Source: Providencia sp. R33
GTDB taxonomy: Bacteria > Pseudomonadota > Gammaproteobacteria > Enterobacterales > Enterobacteriaceae
Assembly (NCBI RefSeq): GCF_019343475.1
Contig: NZ_CP072453.1
Location: 4,340,001 to 4,404,000, forward strand
DNA length: 64,000 bases
Reading direction: 5' to 3'
Position numbers and translations under genes: made by a program. The notes beneath the pieces were generated by a model, which did no database searches, was not told the origin of the DNA, and saw only the letters and a list, made by a program, of their open reading frames with translations. This document shows positions 1 through 11,632 of this stretch, in pieces; position 1 is the first letter of the stretch, and every line of letters begins with the position of its first letter.

Positions 1-33
1 CGTAGGGGAACCTGCGGTTGGATCACCTCCTTA
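1..33 (+). rRNA. rrs: 16S rRNA, 3' end only
   Basis: Only the last 33 bases lie in the window. They contain the conserved 3' terminus with the anti-Shine-Dalgarno segment GATCACCTCCTTA. The rest of the gene lies upstream, and the tRNA-Glu, 23S and 5S genes that follow show an intact rrn operon. Confidence 0.97.
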
Positions 34-165
34 CCATTGAAGTGTTTTTGTGAAGTGCTCACACAGATTGTCTGATAGAAAGTAGAGCAATAGGCTATAC
101 GTGGGAGACTTATTCGAGAGAATAGGACTTACATGAGATACCGCATGTTTTGTGCAATATCTTGT

Positions 166-241
166 GTCCCCTTCGTCTAGAGGCCTAGGACACCGCCCTT
201 TCACGGCGGTAACAGGGGTTCGAATCCCCTAGGGGACGCCA
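166..241 (+). tRNA. gltT: tRNA-Glu (anticodon TTC) in the 16S-23S spacer
   Basis: The 76-base sequence is nearly identical to enterobacterial tRNA-Glu, with acceptor arms GTCCCC and GGGGAC, anticodon loop CTTTCAC, T arm GGTTCGAATCC and an encoded GCCA end. A single tRNA-Glu in the spacer marks this as the Glu type of rrn operon rather than the Ile-Ala type. The copy letter of the gene symbol is arbitrary. Confidence 0.97.
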
Positions 242-486
242 ATTGCGCCGATATCGAGTGAAAGACGATGTCCCCAATAATGATTAAGCCAATTATGTAA
301 ATAGTTGGTTTAACAATTATGCTCTTTAACAATCTGGAACAAGCTGAAAATTGAAAACAACGCACATTGTTTATCGCTTAAACAATGTGAGAGTCTCTCA
401 AAAATCTCAACTTGAAGATGTTGTCAACAGACACAAAGCCGTCGGGTTTTGCGTCGACCGACATAAAAGACACCTTCGGGTTGTGA

Positions 487-3394
<2,908 letters not shown>

Positions 3395-3535
3395 GACAAC
3401 ACCGAAGGTGTTTTAGAGAGATTGAGTTGATTTTCAAAGAACGTGAGAAGCCGAAAGGTGAAGGACACACAGCTTGTTCAAGATTGAAGTTCTGGTTTAG
3501 TGAGAAATGATGCTAAACGGGAACGAAACCGAATT

Positions 3536-3655
3536 TGTCTGGCGGCAATAGCGCGGTGGTCCCACCTGACCCCATGCCGAACTCAGCAGTGAAACGCCGT
3601 AGCGCCGATGGTAGTGTGGGGTCTCCCCATGTGAGAGTAGGGAACTGCCAGACAT
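3536..3655 (+). rRNA. rrf: 5S ribosomal RNA
   Basis: The 120-base gene starts TGTCTGGCGG and ends CTGCCAGACAT, which pair as the terminal stem. The interior ATGCCGAACTCAG is the conserved 5S core. It lies about 140 bases after 23S and is followed directly by the operon terminator. Confidence 0.97.
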
Positions 3656-3667
3656 TAAATTAGTGAG

Positions 3668-3693
3668 AAAGCCACCCAATGGGTGGCTTTTTT
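3668..3693 (+). terminator. rrn operon terminator
   Basis: A 10-bp stem AAAGCCACCC / GGGTGGCTTT with an AAT loop is followed by a run of six T. It stands 12 bases after 5S and closes the rRNA operon. Confidence 0.93.
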
Positions 3694-5287
3694 GCGTTTG
3701 GGGAAATAAAAATGACGCAGTTTACGGTAGTTGAGCTGTTCGGTATGCTTCGCTTTGTTTGCTCTGCCCGTTATTTTTTATGGTTGAAAGAGGAAGAGAC
3801 TCAAAAGCCATAAGTTAATCAATGATCCACTAAGCAATTAACTTATTTATCTAGGAAGTTTTTATCATTGTTATTCAATAATCCACTCAGCAACTAACTT
3901 ATCTGTTTATGGTACTGTAGTTGAGTAAGTGAAGTTGATGTAGATTAGCGGGTATTCTTATTGTTGGCGCTGTCTTTTTAGCGAGGGTAAGGCCTGAAAA
4001 TGAAGCGATAAAGCCCCTCGCCAGTTAATCATCAGCCAATCAGTAGTTCACTTAGCAATTAATCTATGTATTTTTGGCGCTTTTTATCATCGTTAATCAA
4101 TAATAGGCTAAGCAATTAACGTGTTTTTTGATGGTACTGTAGTTGAGTAAGTGAAGTTGATGTAGATTAGCGGGTATTCTTATTGTTGGCGCTGTCTTTT
4201 TAGCGAGGGTAAGGCCTGAAAATGAAGCGATAAAGCCCCTCGTCAGTTAATCATAAGCTTATCAGTAGTTCACTTAGCAATTAAGGTGTTGATTTATGGC
4301 ACTTTTTATCATCGTTAATCAATAATAGGCTAAGCAATTAACGTGTTTTTTGATGATACTGTGCTGCGTAAGTGAATTTGATAAAGATTAGCGGGTATTC
4401 TTATTGTTGGCGCTGTCTTTTTCAACGCTGGTAAGGTATGGCGATGAAGCGATAAAGCCCCTCGTTAGTTAATCATCAGCCAATCAGTAGTTCACTTAGC
4501 AATTAATTTGTTATCTATAGCTCTTTTTATCATCGTTAATCAATAATCGGCTCAGCAATTAACGTGTTTTTTGATGATACTGTGCTGCGTAAGTGAATTT
4601 GATAAAGATTAGCGGGGATTCCTATTGTTGGTTTTGTCTTTTTCAATGTTGGTAAGGTATGGCGATGACGCGACAAAGCCCCTCGTTAGTTAATCATAAG
4701 CCTATCAGTAGTTCACTTAGCAATTAATTTGTTATCTATAGCTCTTTTTATCATCGTTAATCAATAATCGGCTTAGCAATTAACAGGGGTTATCACGGTT
4801 TTTATCAGGTTAGCTTCCATTATCCTCCCTTTTCTCATTGAAAATCGTCCTCTGTATTTATGCCACTTATTGTTAATCAATAATTTACTCAGCAACTAAA
4901 TTATTTGTTTATGGCGCTTTTGCTTCTTAGACAGGCTTGATAGTGGCTAATCGATATTCTTTTTGTTTACTTAATTCGTAACTTATTAAAAGTGGAAGCA
5001 GATGAAAAAACCGTAAGCTAATCAATAATCCTCTCAGCAATTAAATAGCCTAGATTAGGCTAGTCGTGAAAGATAAATCTAAATAATCAAAGGTTTCATT
5101 GCTAATAACCCACTATATTTATTAAGGTTTGTTAAAATTAATAAAGCTATTCCATTATAATTATTGTTCCTTCCTAATAAATAATGACTGTTAATCAAAG
5201 TTTAAAAATATAAAAATGGTATTTAATATAAATAAATGAGTAAAACGGTTTTTTATTATCATTTTATTTATTTTAAAAGGGAGATAT
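3694..5287. other. 1.6-kb gene-free region after the rrn operon
   Basis: No credible gene is seen on either strand. The stretch is AT-rich and dominated by a repeat family (see 3911-4786). A shorter motif, of the form TTAATCAATAAT followed by CTCAGCAATTAA or a variant, recurs through it, for example near 3814, 3873, 4093, 4314, 4534, 4756, 4873 and 5016. The outer copies are degenerate and fall outside the regular array. From about 5090 to 5287 it becomes very AT-rich and presumably holds the promoter of the next gene. Confidence 0.75.
3911..4786. repeat. four tandem copies of a ~221-bp repeat
   Basis: Four consecutive units begin at 3911, 4133, 4354 and 4575, with periods of 222, 221 and 221 bases. 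The first two units are close to identical over their first 110 bases. Units three and four form a second subtype (GATACTGTGCTGCGTAAG in place of GGTACTGTAGTTGAGTAAG). Each unit ends with two related submotifs, TCAGTAGTTCACTTAGCAAT and AATCAATAAT.GGCT.AGCAATTAA. The fourth unit loses similarity near 4786. No open reading frame, transposase or terminal inverted repeat is visible. The function is unknown. Confidence 0.9.
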
Positions 5288-6838
5288 ATGGTTTTACTAA
5301 ATGGAAAAAAGTTGAAACTTCATGATGTAAAATTAATTATGAATGGCGAAGGTATTGCTGTTGATTGTACGGTAGTGAAAAAATTAGAGAAAAGCCATAA
5401 TCTATTAATATTAGAAGCGGAGAAAGGAGCAAAGATATATGGTCTAACAGTAGGTGTCGGTTTGAATAAAGATATGGAATATATAAAACTAAATGGTAGG
5501 TTTACTGAAGAGCTAATTGAAGAGTCAACGATATTTAATAAAAAACTAATACGTGCACATTCTGTGGGTATAGGTAAGCCCATAGATAGCTGTTTAGTTA
5601 GAGGGATCATGGGAATTCACATTAACATGTTGCTCAATGGTTATAGTGGAATTCAACCTAGAATAGTGAATACCTATGTTGAATTGCTTAACAAAGATAT
5701 CATTCCTTTTATACCAAGTATTGGCTCTATTGGTGAGGGGGATATCACTATATTGAGTCATATAGGGCTTACACTATTAGGTGAGGGAGAGGTAATTTAT
5801 CAAGGTAAAACAATGTGTTCTTCAAAGGCTCTTCAACTTGCAGGGATTACACCTATAGAGCCTTGGGCAAAAGATTCACTCTCTTTAATATGTTCAAACG
5901 CTTATTCTGTTGCTATAGCAGTAGTTGCGTTATTAAAAACAGCGCATTACATAAATATAAGTGAGTTGCTGTATTGTTTAAATCTTCAAGCCTTAAATGG
6001 TAATCTCTCACCTTTAAATCAGCAGGTTTTGGATGCTTCAGCTTACCCTGAGGTTATTGCTATGGGAGCAAAACTTAGAGGCTTATTAGTGGGCTCCACG
6101 TTGGAGTCTCATGACGATGAACGACATTTACAAGATCCATTAAGTTATCGTTGCGGGGTATATCGGCTCGCCGAATTACGCTTAAGTTATGAACAAGCGA
6201 AAGCACAGCTACTCATTCAAATAAATGGATCAAATGATAATCCATGTGTGCTTACTGATATTGCGCATAATAATTTGGCTGAGAATTATCGTTATCAGGC
6301 AGTGCTTCCAAGTGGAAATTTTGAAACATTACCTTGGGTTTTAGCTACCGAAAAGTTAAGTTTAGCGATTGCTCATCATGCGTTAGCAAGCGTGCAGCAG
6401 ATAGTAAAACTGAATGACCCTTATTTTACACAACTAACTCGATTTTTAGGTAATACAACCGCATTTCATGCACTTGGTGCCATTGAAAAACCTGCAGTTG
6501 CTTTAGCAATGAGAATTAAAAATCTAGCAATGCCAGTTTCATTAGATTACTTTCCTGTCGCAGGTGGTATTGAGGATACAGCCACGAATGCACAACTCGT
6601 TGCTGAAAAATTACAAAGCCAATTAGCGTATGGGTATGAGTTAATTTCGATTGTATTTTTATGCGTTGTGCAAGCAATTAATTTAAGGAAGGAAAAAGAA
6701 CCTTCTTATTCATTATCTTCAAAAACAGAAGGTATTTATCGTGTGATATGTGAATGTGTTGATTTAAATGGAGAGGATAAATCACTTTCGAAAGAACTAA
6801 GGCAGATAAATGATTATATTTTAAGTTATGAAATATAA
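5288..6838 (+). CDS. aromatic amino acid lyase family protein lacking the MIO motif (possible ergothionase)
   Basis: The 516-aa protein has the HAL/PAL fold markers in order: YGLTVGVG at 51-58 (HAL YGVNTGFG), GSIGEGDIT at 146-154, LQDPLSYRC at 281-289, INGSNDNP at 312-319, SGNFE at 342-346 and IEDTATNA at 428-435. In ordinary family members the third motif is GSVGASGDL, whose Ala-Ser-Gly cyclises to the electrophilic MIO cofactor. Here it is one residue shorter and has Glu-Gly, so MIO cannot form. Ergothionase, which eliminates trimethylamine from ergothioneine, is a known MIO-independent member, so this is the leading guess. No hutU, hutI or other his-utilisation gene is adjacent, which argues against hutH. 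The ATG follows AGGGAGAT. It converges on idi with a gap of only 15 bases. Family is sure; substrate is inferred. Confidence 0.8.
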   Translation: MVLLNGKKLKLHDVKLIMNGEGIAVDCTVVKKLEKSHNLLILEAEKGAKIYGLTVGVGLNKDMEYIKLNGRFTEELIEESTIFNKKLIRAHSVGIGKPIDSCLVRGIMGIHINMLLNGYSGIQPRIVNTYVELLNKDIIPFIPSIGSIGEGDITILSHIGLTLLGEGEVIYQGKTMCSSKALQLAGITPIEPWAKDSLSLICSNAYSVAIAVVALLKTAHYINISELLYCLNLQALNGNLSPLNQQVLDASAYPEVIAMGAKLRGLLVGSTLESHDDERHLQDPLSYRCGVYRLAELRLSYEQAKAQLLIQINGSNDNPCVLTDIAHNNLAENYRYQAVLPSGNFETLPWVLATEKLSLAIAHHALASVQQIVKLNDPYFTQLTRFLGNTTAFHALGAIEKPAVALAMRIKNLAMPVSLDYFPVAGGIEDTATNAQLVAEKLQSQLAYGYELISIVFLCVVQAINLRKEKEPSYSLSSKTEGIYRVICECVDLNGEDKSLSKELRQINDYILSYEI

Positions 6839-6853
6839 TCATCGGGTAGTTAC

Positions 6854-7375
6854 TTACTTTATATTAAAATTTAATGATGGGTATTTAGTTAATATTTTTT
6901 TAAACCAAGGGGTAAAAATCTCTGGTTGTTGGTTAACTTCATTGATAAGTTTAGAAATACTAATCCAGCGAATAGATGCGACTTCTTCTGCATTGGGGTA
7001 GATCATTTTATTATAGTAACCAATATATAGATGATCATATTCATGTTCAATTAACCCACCATTTACATCATCTCGATAGATAAGAGAACCTACATGAGTT
7101 AGTGGTGTAGTAAAACCCAGCTCTTCTTGGAGCCTGCGCTCAGCTGCATTTAGTGTTTCTTCATTAGGTTTTGGATGGCTACAACATGTATTCGCCCACT
7201 GGCCAGCAGAGTGATATTTATGCGGTGCTCTTTGCTGAATTAAGAGTTCTTTTTGGTCATTAAAAATGAAAATAGAGAAGGCGCGATGTAAGCGGCCGAG
7301 TTGATGTGCGAGTAATTTAGGCATAGTGCCTATTGCAACATCATTTTCGTTAACCAAAATTAAATCATCTTCCAT
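6854..7375 (-). CDS. idi: isopentenyl-diphosphate delta-isomerase, type I
   Basis: This 173-aa Nudix-fold enzyme interconverts isopentenyl and dimethylallyl diphosphate in the cytoplasm to balance isoprenoid precursors. The catalytic Cys lies in WANTCCSHP (residues 60-68), the Nudix-like helix is RRLQEELGF (80-88), and the metal-binding Glu lies in EHEYDHLY (110-117). Length is near that of E. coli Idi (182 aa). The ATG follows GGAG at 8 bases. It is probably a single gene, converging on the lyase gene and lying downstream of narL on the same strand behind a terminator. In bacteria using the MEP pathway the gene is dispensable, because IspH makes both isomers. Confidence 0.93.
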   Translation of the reverse strand: MEDDLILVNENDVAIGTMPKLLAHQLGRLHRAFSIFIFNDQKELLIQQRAPHKYHSAGQWANTCCSHPKPNEETLNAAERRLQEELGFTTPLTHVGSLIYRDDVNGGLIEHEYDHLYIGYYNKMIYPNAEEVASIRWISISKLINEVNQQPEIFTPWFKKILTKYPSLNFNIK

Positions 7376-7489
7376 CGTTCAAACTCCGGTGATTAAAATT
7401 ATTGCTGTAGTTTATTATAACTAAAAAAACAAAATTGTAGATTTGAGCTATTTATTTAAAATATTTTTATAGGTTTAAGTGTATTTATT

Positions 7490-7528
7490 TTAAAAGATGG
7501 CAGTTATATTTTTATTTAAACTGCCACT
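7490..7528 (-). terminator. terminator after narXL
   Basis: On the minus strand an 8-bp stem TGGCAGTT / AACTGCCA with a 13-base AT-rich loop is followed by ATCTTTTAAAAT. It lies just beyond the narL stop codon. Confidence 0.65.
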
Positions 7529-7536
7529 TTTAATAT

Positions 7537-8193
7537 TCATTTTTGTTGCAAAACCCAAACAGCTGCTTCGACTCGAGATTTTAAGTTTAATTTTTTAAGT
7601 AAGTGTTTTACATGTACTTTTACAGTACTTTCTGCAATATCGAGTTTACGAGCGATCATTTTATTAGAAAGTCCTTGTGAGATTAGCTCTAAAATATCAG
7701 TTTCTCTAGGTGTTAGGGTCGTAATATTATTTTCATCGTGGCTAGGATTGTCACGTAAAGATTCAGCAAGAACGGATGTAAGTGTTGGGCTAACAACAAG
7801 CTTGCCACTTGCCGCTTCCTTTAGTGCGACAATAAGTTCTTCTGGCTCCATATCTTTTAATAAATAGCCATCAGCACCACGTTTTAAAGCATTCACTAAA
7901 TCATCACTATAATTTGAAACGGTAAAGAGGATAATTCGCCCTGATAATTCTCTTTTTCTTAGCTCATCAAGTGTCTCAAATCCATTCATTCCAGGCATAT
8001 TTAGGTCAAGAAGGATTAGGTCAGGATCTTGTTCTTCTGCAATTTGGATACCTGTTTTCCCATCACCAGCTTCTCCAATAACTTGCAGTGAAGGTTCTAA
8101 ACTAATCAGTTGTTTCACGCCATTTCGTAGCATCGGGTGATCATCAATCAGTAGGATAGTTGATTTATCGTTCATTGTATTTGTATTTTCCAT
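7537..8193 (-). CDS. narL: nitrate/nitrite response regulator NarL
   Basis: The 218-aa protein has an N-terminal receiver domain (DDHP at 17-20, phosphoacceptor Asp63 in LLDLNMPG, Lys in LLKDMEP) and a C-terminal LuxR/FixJ helix-turn-helix (LTPRETDILELISQGLSNKMIARKL split across the scaffold and recognition helices). It is the partner of the NarX kinase encoded 20 bases upstream in the same operon. When phosphorylated it should activate nitrate respiration genes and repress alternative anaerobic pathways. An internal Met7 could also be the start; the first ATG is preceded by GGAG at 10 bases. NarP is the alternative, but the linkage to narX favours NarL. Confidence 0.92.
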   Translation of the reverse strand: MENTNTMNDKSTILLIDDHPMLRNGVKQLISLEPSLQVIGEAGDGKTGIQIAEEQDPDLILLDLNMPGMNGFETLDELRKRELSGRIILFTVSNYSDDLVNALKRGADGYLLKDMEPEELIVALKEAASGKLVVSPTLTSVLAESLRDNPSHDENNITTLTPRETDILELISQGLSNKMIARKLDIAESTVKVHVKHLLKKLNLKSRVEAAVWVLQQK

Positions 8194-8213
8194 AGATGAT
8201 TTTCTCCGGTGTA

Positions 8214-9980
8214 TTAAGCATCAGATAGAGGGAACGTTACCCTAACCTCTGTTCCGCCTTGAGGTCTAGGGGCCACAAAACACTCACCATTAAGGCTAAG
8301 GGCTCGTTCTCTCATAATAATTAAGCCATAGTGATTAAGTTTGTCTGTATTTGCAGTAATTCCAGTGCCATCGTCGATAATTTTGATACAAATAATACCT
8401 GCATTTTGTGTTAATAACACTTCGGCCCAACTTGCATTTGCATGTTTTAAAATATTATTCAGGGCTTCTCGGATTATTTGTATTATATGAATCGATTGAT
8501 GTGGTGAAATGCTTTTCGCAGGAATGTCATAGTGTAACTTAATCGAATAACCCATTCGCTCGCTAAATTCACTAATTGTACTTTCTAAAGAGGGAAGCAA
8601 TCCTGGTTCAGTTAGTTTCAATCGAAAAGTGGTTAGAAGCTCCCTTAACTGACTATAAGCGGTGTTAATTTCGCTGCGCATTTCAGTTAATAATTGTTGA
8701 GGTTTTTCAGGTAATGGCTCAGGTTGTAGTTGTAGATAACTAATTTGCATTTTTAAACAAGAGAGTGACTGGGCGATTGAATCATGCAGTTCACGTGCAA
8801 TCGCTGAGCGCTCATCCATAATTAATAATTGCTGCTGTTGTTCGATTTGATGTTCCATTGCGAGCATGCCGGATATTTGTTTAGCCAACATGGAGACTAA
8901 ATTATTTTGTTCATCAGATAAGGTTTGGCCTGTGGCTGTTTCACCAATAATGACACCATAACGATGCATATTATCGGACAACTCCCACTGTAAAACGGTG
9001 ACTTGTTTATTTTCTAATAAACTTTCTTGTTGATCATTTAGATTGGGAGACTCATCATCTAACCCAGTGGATTGGCAGTTTATTTTGTGAAAATACGCCT
9101 CATTACTGTCTTCATATAATCGTAAACTCAGGTTATTCAATATTGTAATATTTTTCAGTTCAATAAGAACTTTTTGCAATCTTAAATAAAGTGGTTCAGA
9201 TGAGTGGAGCATTTGATTTGACTGGTATAAATAGGATAGTACTCGGTTTTTTTTCGTGAGGTCAGCTGTTTTTTCTGCCACTCTTTTTTCTAATTGGTGA
9301 TAGCTTTGCGCCAGTTCTTCAGACATTTGATTTAATGTTTCACCCAATGCATTTAACTCGTCTTGTCGGTTATTTTTTGGATAGCGTTGACTGAAATCTT
9401 TTTTCCCAATAGCCGTTACCATGGATAGCAATTTTATCCATGGGTAGTAAATTTTTCGCCGTAAATGCCATATCGTTCCCATCAGTAGTAAGAAAACTAA
9501 ACTAATGAAAATGAGTTGTGTCATGGCTACGTAGGCTATTCTTCTTTCGGTTTTCTCATCGATATTGTGGACTAATTCATCGAGCTTATTAACAAACGAA
9601 ATAACTTCGTATCTTGCATCACTTGGTGTATTCGCATTCATTAATGCGGGGCGTAATGTGAGTAGCCAAAAATTATGAAGCTCATTGAATTGCGGTGTTA
9701 AACTCTCAACTTTGACGACTTGCGTGAGCTCAGGGCTCAATAAATCACTTTCTAGTGCATCTAAGTAGTGCTGAGTTTGCTGATTAAGAGGAACTAATGA
9801 GAGCAGTCGGTAGCTCTGCATGCGTAATGAACCTGACTTGTTGATTGCGTGAGCGTTACCCTGAACGCTGATAATCATTCGATTTGAAATCGTCATTCCT
9901 ATAATACCAAGGATAGCAATCAGCAACATTAGGCCAATAACTTGGTTAATAATAGAGAATCGACGATACAGGGTCGGCAT
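8214..9980 (-). CDS. narX: nitrate/nitrite sensor histidine kinase NarX
   Basis: The 588-aa inner-membrane kinase has a first transmembrane helix at about 12-32 and a periplasmic four-helix domain beginning with the ligand-binding P-box NKSGSLRMQSYR (48-59). A second helix (about 152-172), HAMP and a signalling coil follow. The dimerisation/phosphotransfer helix ARELHDSIAQSL places the phosphoaccepting His at 399, the same number as in E. coli NarX. The C-terminal ATPase has NILKHANA and DDGTGI. It senses nitrate and nitrite and phosphorylates NarL. Unlike in E. coli, no narK is divergent here and no narGHJI follows, so the pair has been separated from its usual targets. Likely regulatory sites lie upstream at 10065 and 10236. 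Confidence 0.94.
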   Translation of the reverse strand: MPTLYRRFSIINQVIGLMLLIAILGIIGMTISNRMIISVQGNAHAINKSGSLRMQSYRLLSLVPLNQQTQHYLDALESDLLSPELTQVVKVESLTPQFNELHNFWLLTLRPALMNANTPSDARYEVISFVNKLDELVHNIDEKTERRIAYVAMTQLIFISLVFLLLMGTIWHLRRKIYYPWIKLLSMVTAIGKKDFSQRYPKNNRQDELNALGETLNQMSEELAQSYHQLEKRVAEKTADLTKKNRVLSYLYQSNQMLHSSEPLYLRLQKVLIELKNITILNNLSLRLYEDSNEAYFHKINCQSTGLDDESPNLNDQQESLLENKQVTVLQWELSDNMHRYGVIIGETATGQTLSDEQNNLVSMLAKQISGMLAMEHQIEQQQQLLIMDERSAIARELHDSIAQSLSCLKMQISYLQLQPEPLPEKPQQLLTEMRSEINTAYSQLRELLTTFRLKLTEPGLLPSLESTISEFSERMGYSIKLHYDIPAKSISPHQSIHIIQIIREALNNILKHANASWAEVLLTQNAGIICIKIIDDGTGITANTDKLNHYGLIIMRERALSLNGECFVAPRPQGGTEVRVTFPLSDA

Positions 9981-10064
9981 TTATAGTTCCTCAAAAAATC
10001 CGTGGCACAATTCGTTTTAAGGGTAGGTTGGCTATATTGTTCATAAAGGCAACCTAATTAAATA

Positions 10065-10080
10065 TACTACTTTAGTAGTA
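10065..10080. promoter_or_regulatory. NarL/NarP-type 7-2-7 operator upstream of narX
   Basis: TACTACT-TT-AGTAGTA is a perfect inverted repeat with the two-base spacing of NarL/NarP 7-2-7 sites. Each half matches the heptamer TACYYMT at six of seven positions. It is centred about 92 bases before the narX start codon, which suggests autoregulation of narXL. Confidence 0.6.
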
Positions 10081-10235
10081 ATTTAAAGGACTTGCATTGT
10101 GTATAACGAGCTGAAAGTAGAAAATTAAAATCCGTGCTTAACCTTACTTATTGATATGGATAGATAAAATAGGTTACCTTGTTATTTTTCTGGTAGCAGT
10201 CATGTATTATAACGTAAATTAAAGATGAGTTTCTT

Positions 10236-10249
10236 TTGATTTAGATCAG
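10236..10249. promoter_or_regulatory. FNR-like site upstream of narX
   Basis: TTGATTTAGATCAG matches the FNR consensus TTGAT-N4-ATCAA at nine of ten defined bases. It lies 256 bases before the narX start in the 470-bp gap between yedI and narX. The distance is long for direct class II activation, so it could act from a far transcription start or be fortuitous. Beyond this and the NarL-like dyad, I see no gene in 9981-10450. Confidence 0.5.
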
Positions 10250-10450
10250 ATTGGACGTTTTCACATTTCCAAAAAGTGGATTCAAGAATCTCGTAAATAC
10301 ACCAATTTTGAATCTATCAATATGTATTAAATTACATATCGATGGCGTGAAACAAAATAAGTTAATAAAAATTTGAGTAGATAAGTTTTTATTTTATCAA
10401 GGGAGAAAAATAGAATAATACGAATAAAATGCTCTATTCTATTTTTGAAA

Positions 10451-11359
10451 TTAGGCTTTTTTAATTTTTTTGATTAAAAATAATGCCATGACAAGGCACA
10501 TACCAACAATGAAACCAAAAAATAAGTTAATGATTGTTGGTAGGATAAACTGCATAGTACTGCCAATAAAGGGGGTTAATAGGGCAGTGAAGGATATTTC
10601 TTCAATCCACTCAGACAAATAGTGAATACCATGAGTGATAATCCCACCTCCAACCATAAACATTGCGGCTGTGCCGACAACGGAAAGTGTCTTCATCAAA
10701 TATGGCGTTGCATAAATAAGGCCATTGCCCATTTTTTGTAATAGTGAAGACGTTTTCTTTTGGAGGTAAAACCCTAAGTCATCGAGTTTAACAATCCCAG
10801 CAACGAGCCCATAAACACCAATGGTCATTATAATCGCAATGAGAGACAGTACTGCGAATTGATTAACAATGGTTGTGGTAGACACAATGCCTAATGTGAT
10901 TGCGATAATCTCTGCTGATAAAATAAAATCGGTGCGAATAGCTCCTTTGATTTTTTCTTTTTCGAACTCAGCCAGTTTCTCTTCAGGTACTGCGTGTATT
11001 TTCGCTGCTAATTTTTCACTTGAATGAAAAATTTTATGGGCAATTTTTTCTGCTCCCTCAAAACACAAGTAAGCGCCCCCTAGCATTAATAAAGGTGTGA
11101 TAGCCCAAGGAATAAATGCACTGATTAATAAGGCCAGAGGAACCAAAATTAATTTATTGATGAATGAGCCTTTAGCAACGGACCAGACAACGGGAATTTC
11201 CCGTTCAGCACGAACTCCTGACACTTGCTGCGCATTTAAAGCAAGGTCATCCCCTAGAACGCCAGACGTTTTTTTCGCGGCCATTTTCGTCATCATCGCG
11301 ACATCATCGAGCACGGCAGCAATATCATCAAGTAAGGTCAGTAAACTACTTCCAGCCAC
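10451..11359 (-). CDS. yedI: YedI-like inner-membrane protein (DUF808 family)
   Basis: The 302-aa protein matches the YedI family from its N-terminus (MAGSSLLTLLDDIAAVLDDVA) onward. It has a hydrophilic first 70 residues, then about six hydrophobic segments (around 72-105, 148-170, 172-192, 220-245 and 268-297). The molecular function of the family is unknown. The start is GTG, preceded by GAGGA at 6 bases. It stands alone between a glycosyltransferase gene (divergent) and narX. Confidence 0.85.
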   Translation of the reverse strand: MAGSSLLTLLDDIAAVLDDVAMMTKMAAKKTSGVLGDDLALNAQQVSGVRAEREIPVVWSVAKGSFINKLILVPLALLISAFIPWAITPLLMLGGAYLCFEGAEKIAHKIFHSSEKLAAKIHAVPEEKLAEFEKEKIKGAIRTDFILSAEIIAITLGIVSTTTIVNQFAVLSLIAIIMTIGVYGLVAGIVKLDDLGFYLQKKTSSLLQKMGNGLIYATPYLMKTLSVVGTAAMFMVGGGIITHGIHYLSEWIEEISFTALLTPFIGSTMQFILPTIINLFFGFIVGMCLVMALFLIKKIKKA

Positions 11360-11632
11360 AAGAAATCCTCAATTCAGATTGTTTAATATGTCGTTAATGT
11401 TTATTAGGTTGATTAAGTGATAATTAGTTCATTAGAGTTTATGGATACATTCAAATTTTTAATTATACTTTTACTAACTATTCCTAGAGTTATTGGATTA
11501 TGAAATTTTTATGACAATGGAACCAATATGGTTTCTTCTTTTCTAAGAGCTCACAAGGTGGGTTTTATTTGTTGTATTTAGCAATGTTGCATTGGGTAAG
11601 TAATTTTAAATTGATTGGTATAGGGTTAATAC

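Noticed and set aside
3911..4786. CRISPR array
   Set aside because: The units are about 221 bp and repeat throughout. There are no short repeats with unique spacers and no cas genes.
5288..6838. Histidine ammonia-lyase hutH
   Set aside because: The Ala-Ser-Gly that forms MIO is missing and no hutU, hutI or hutC gene is adjacent.
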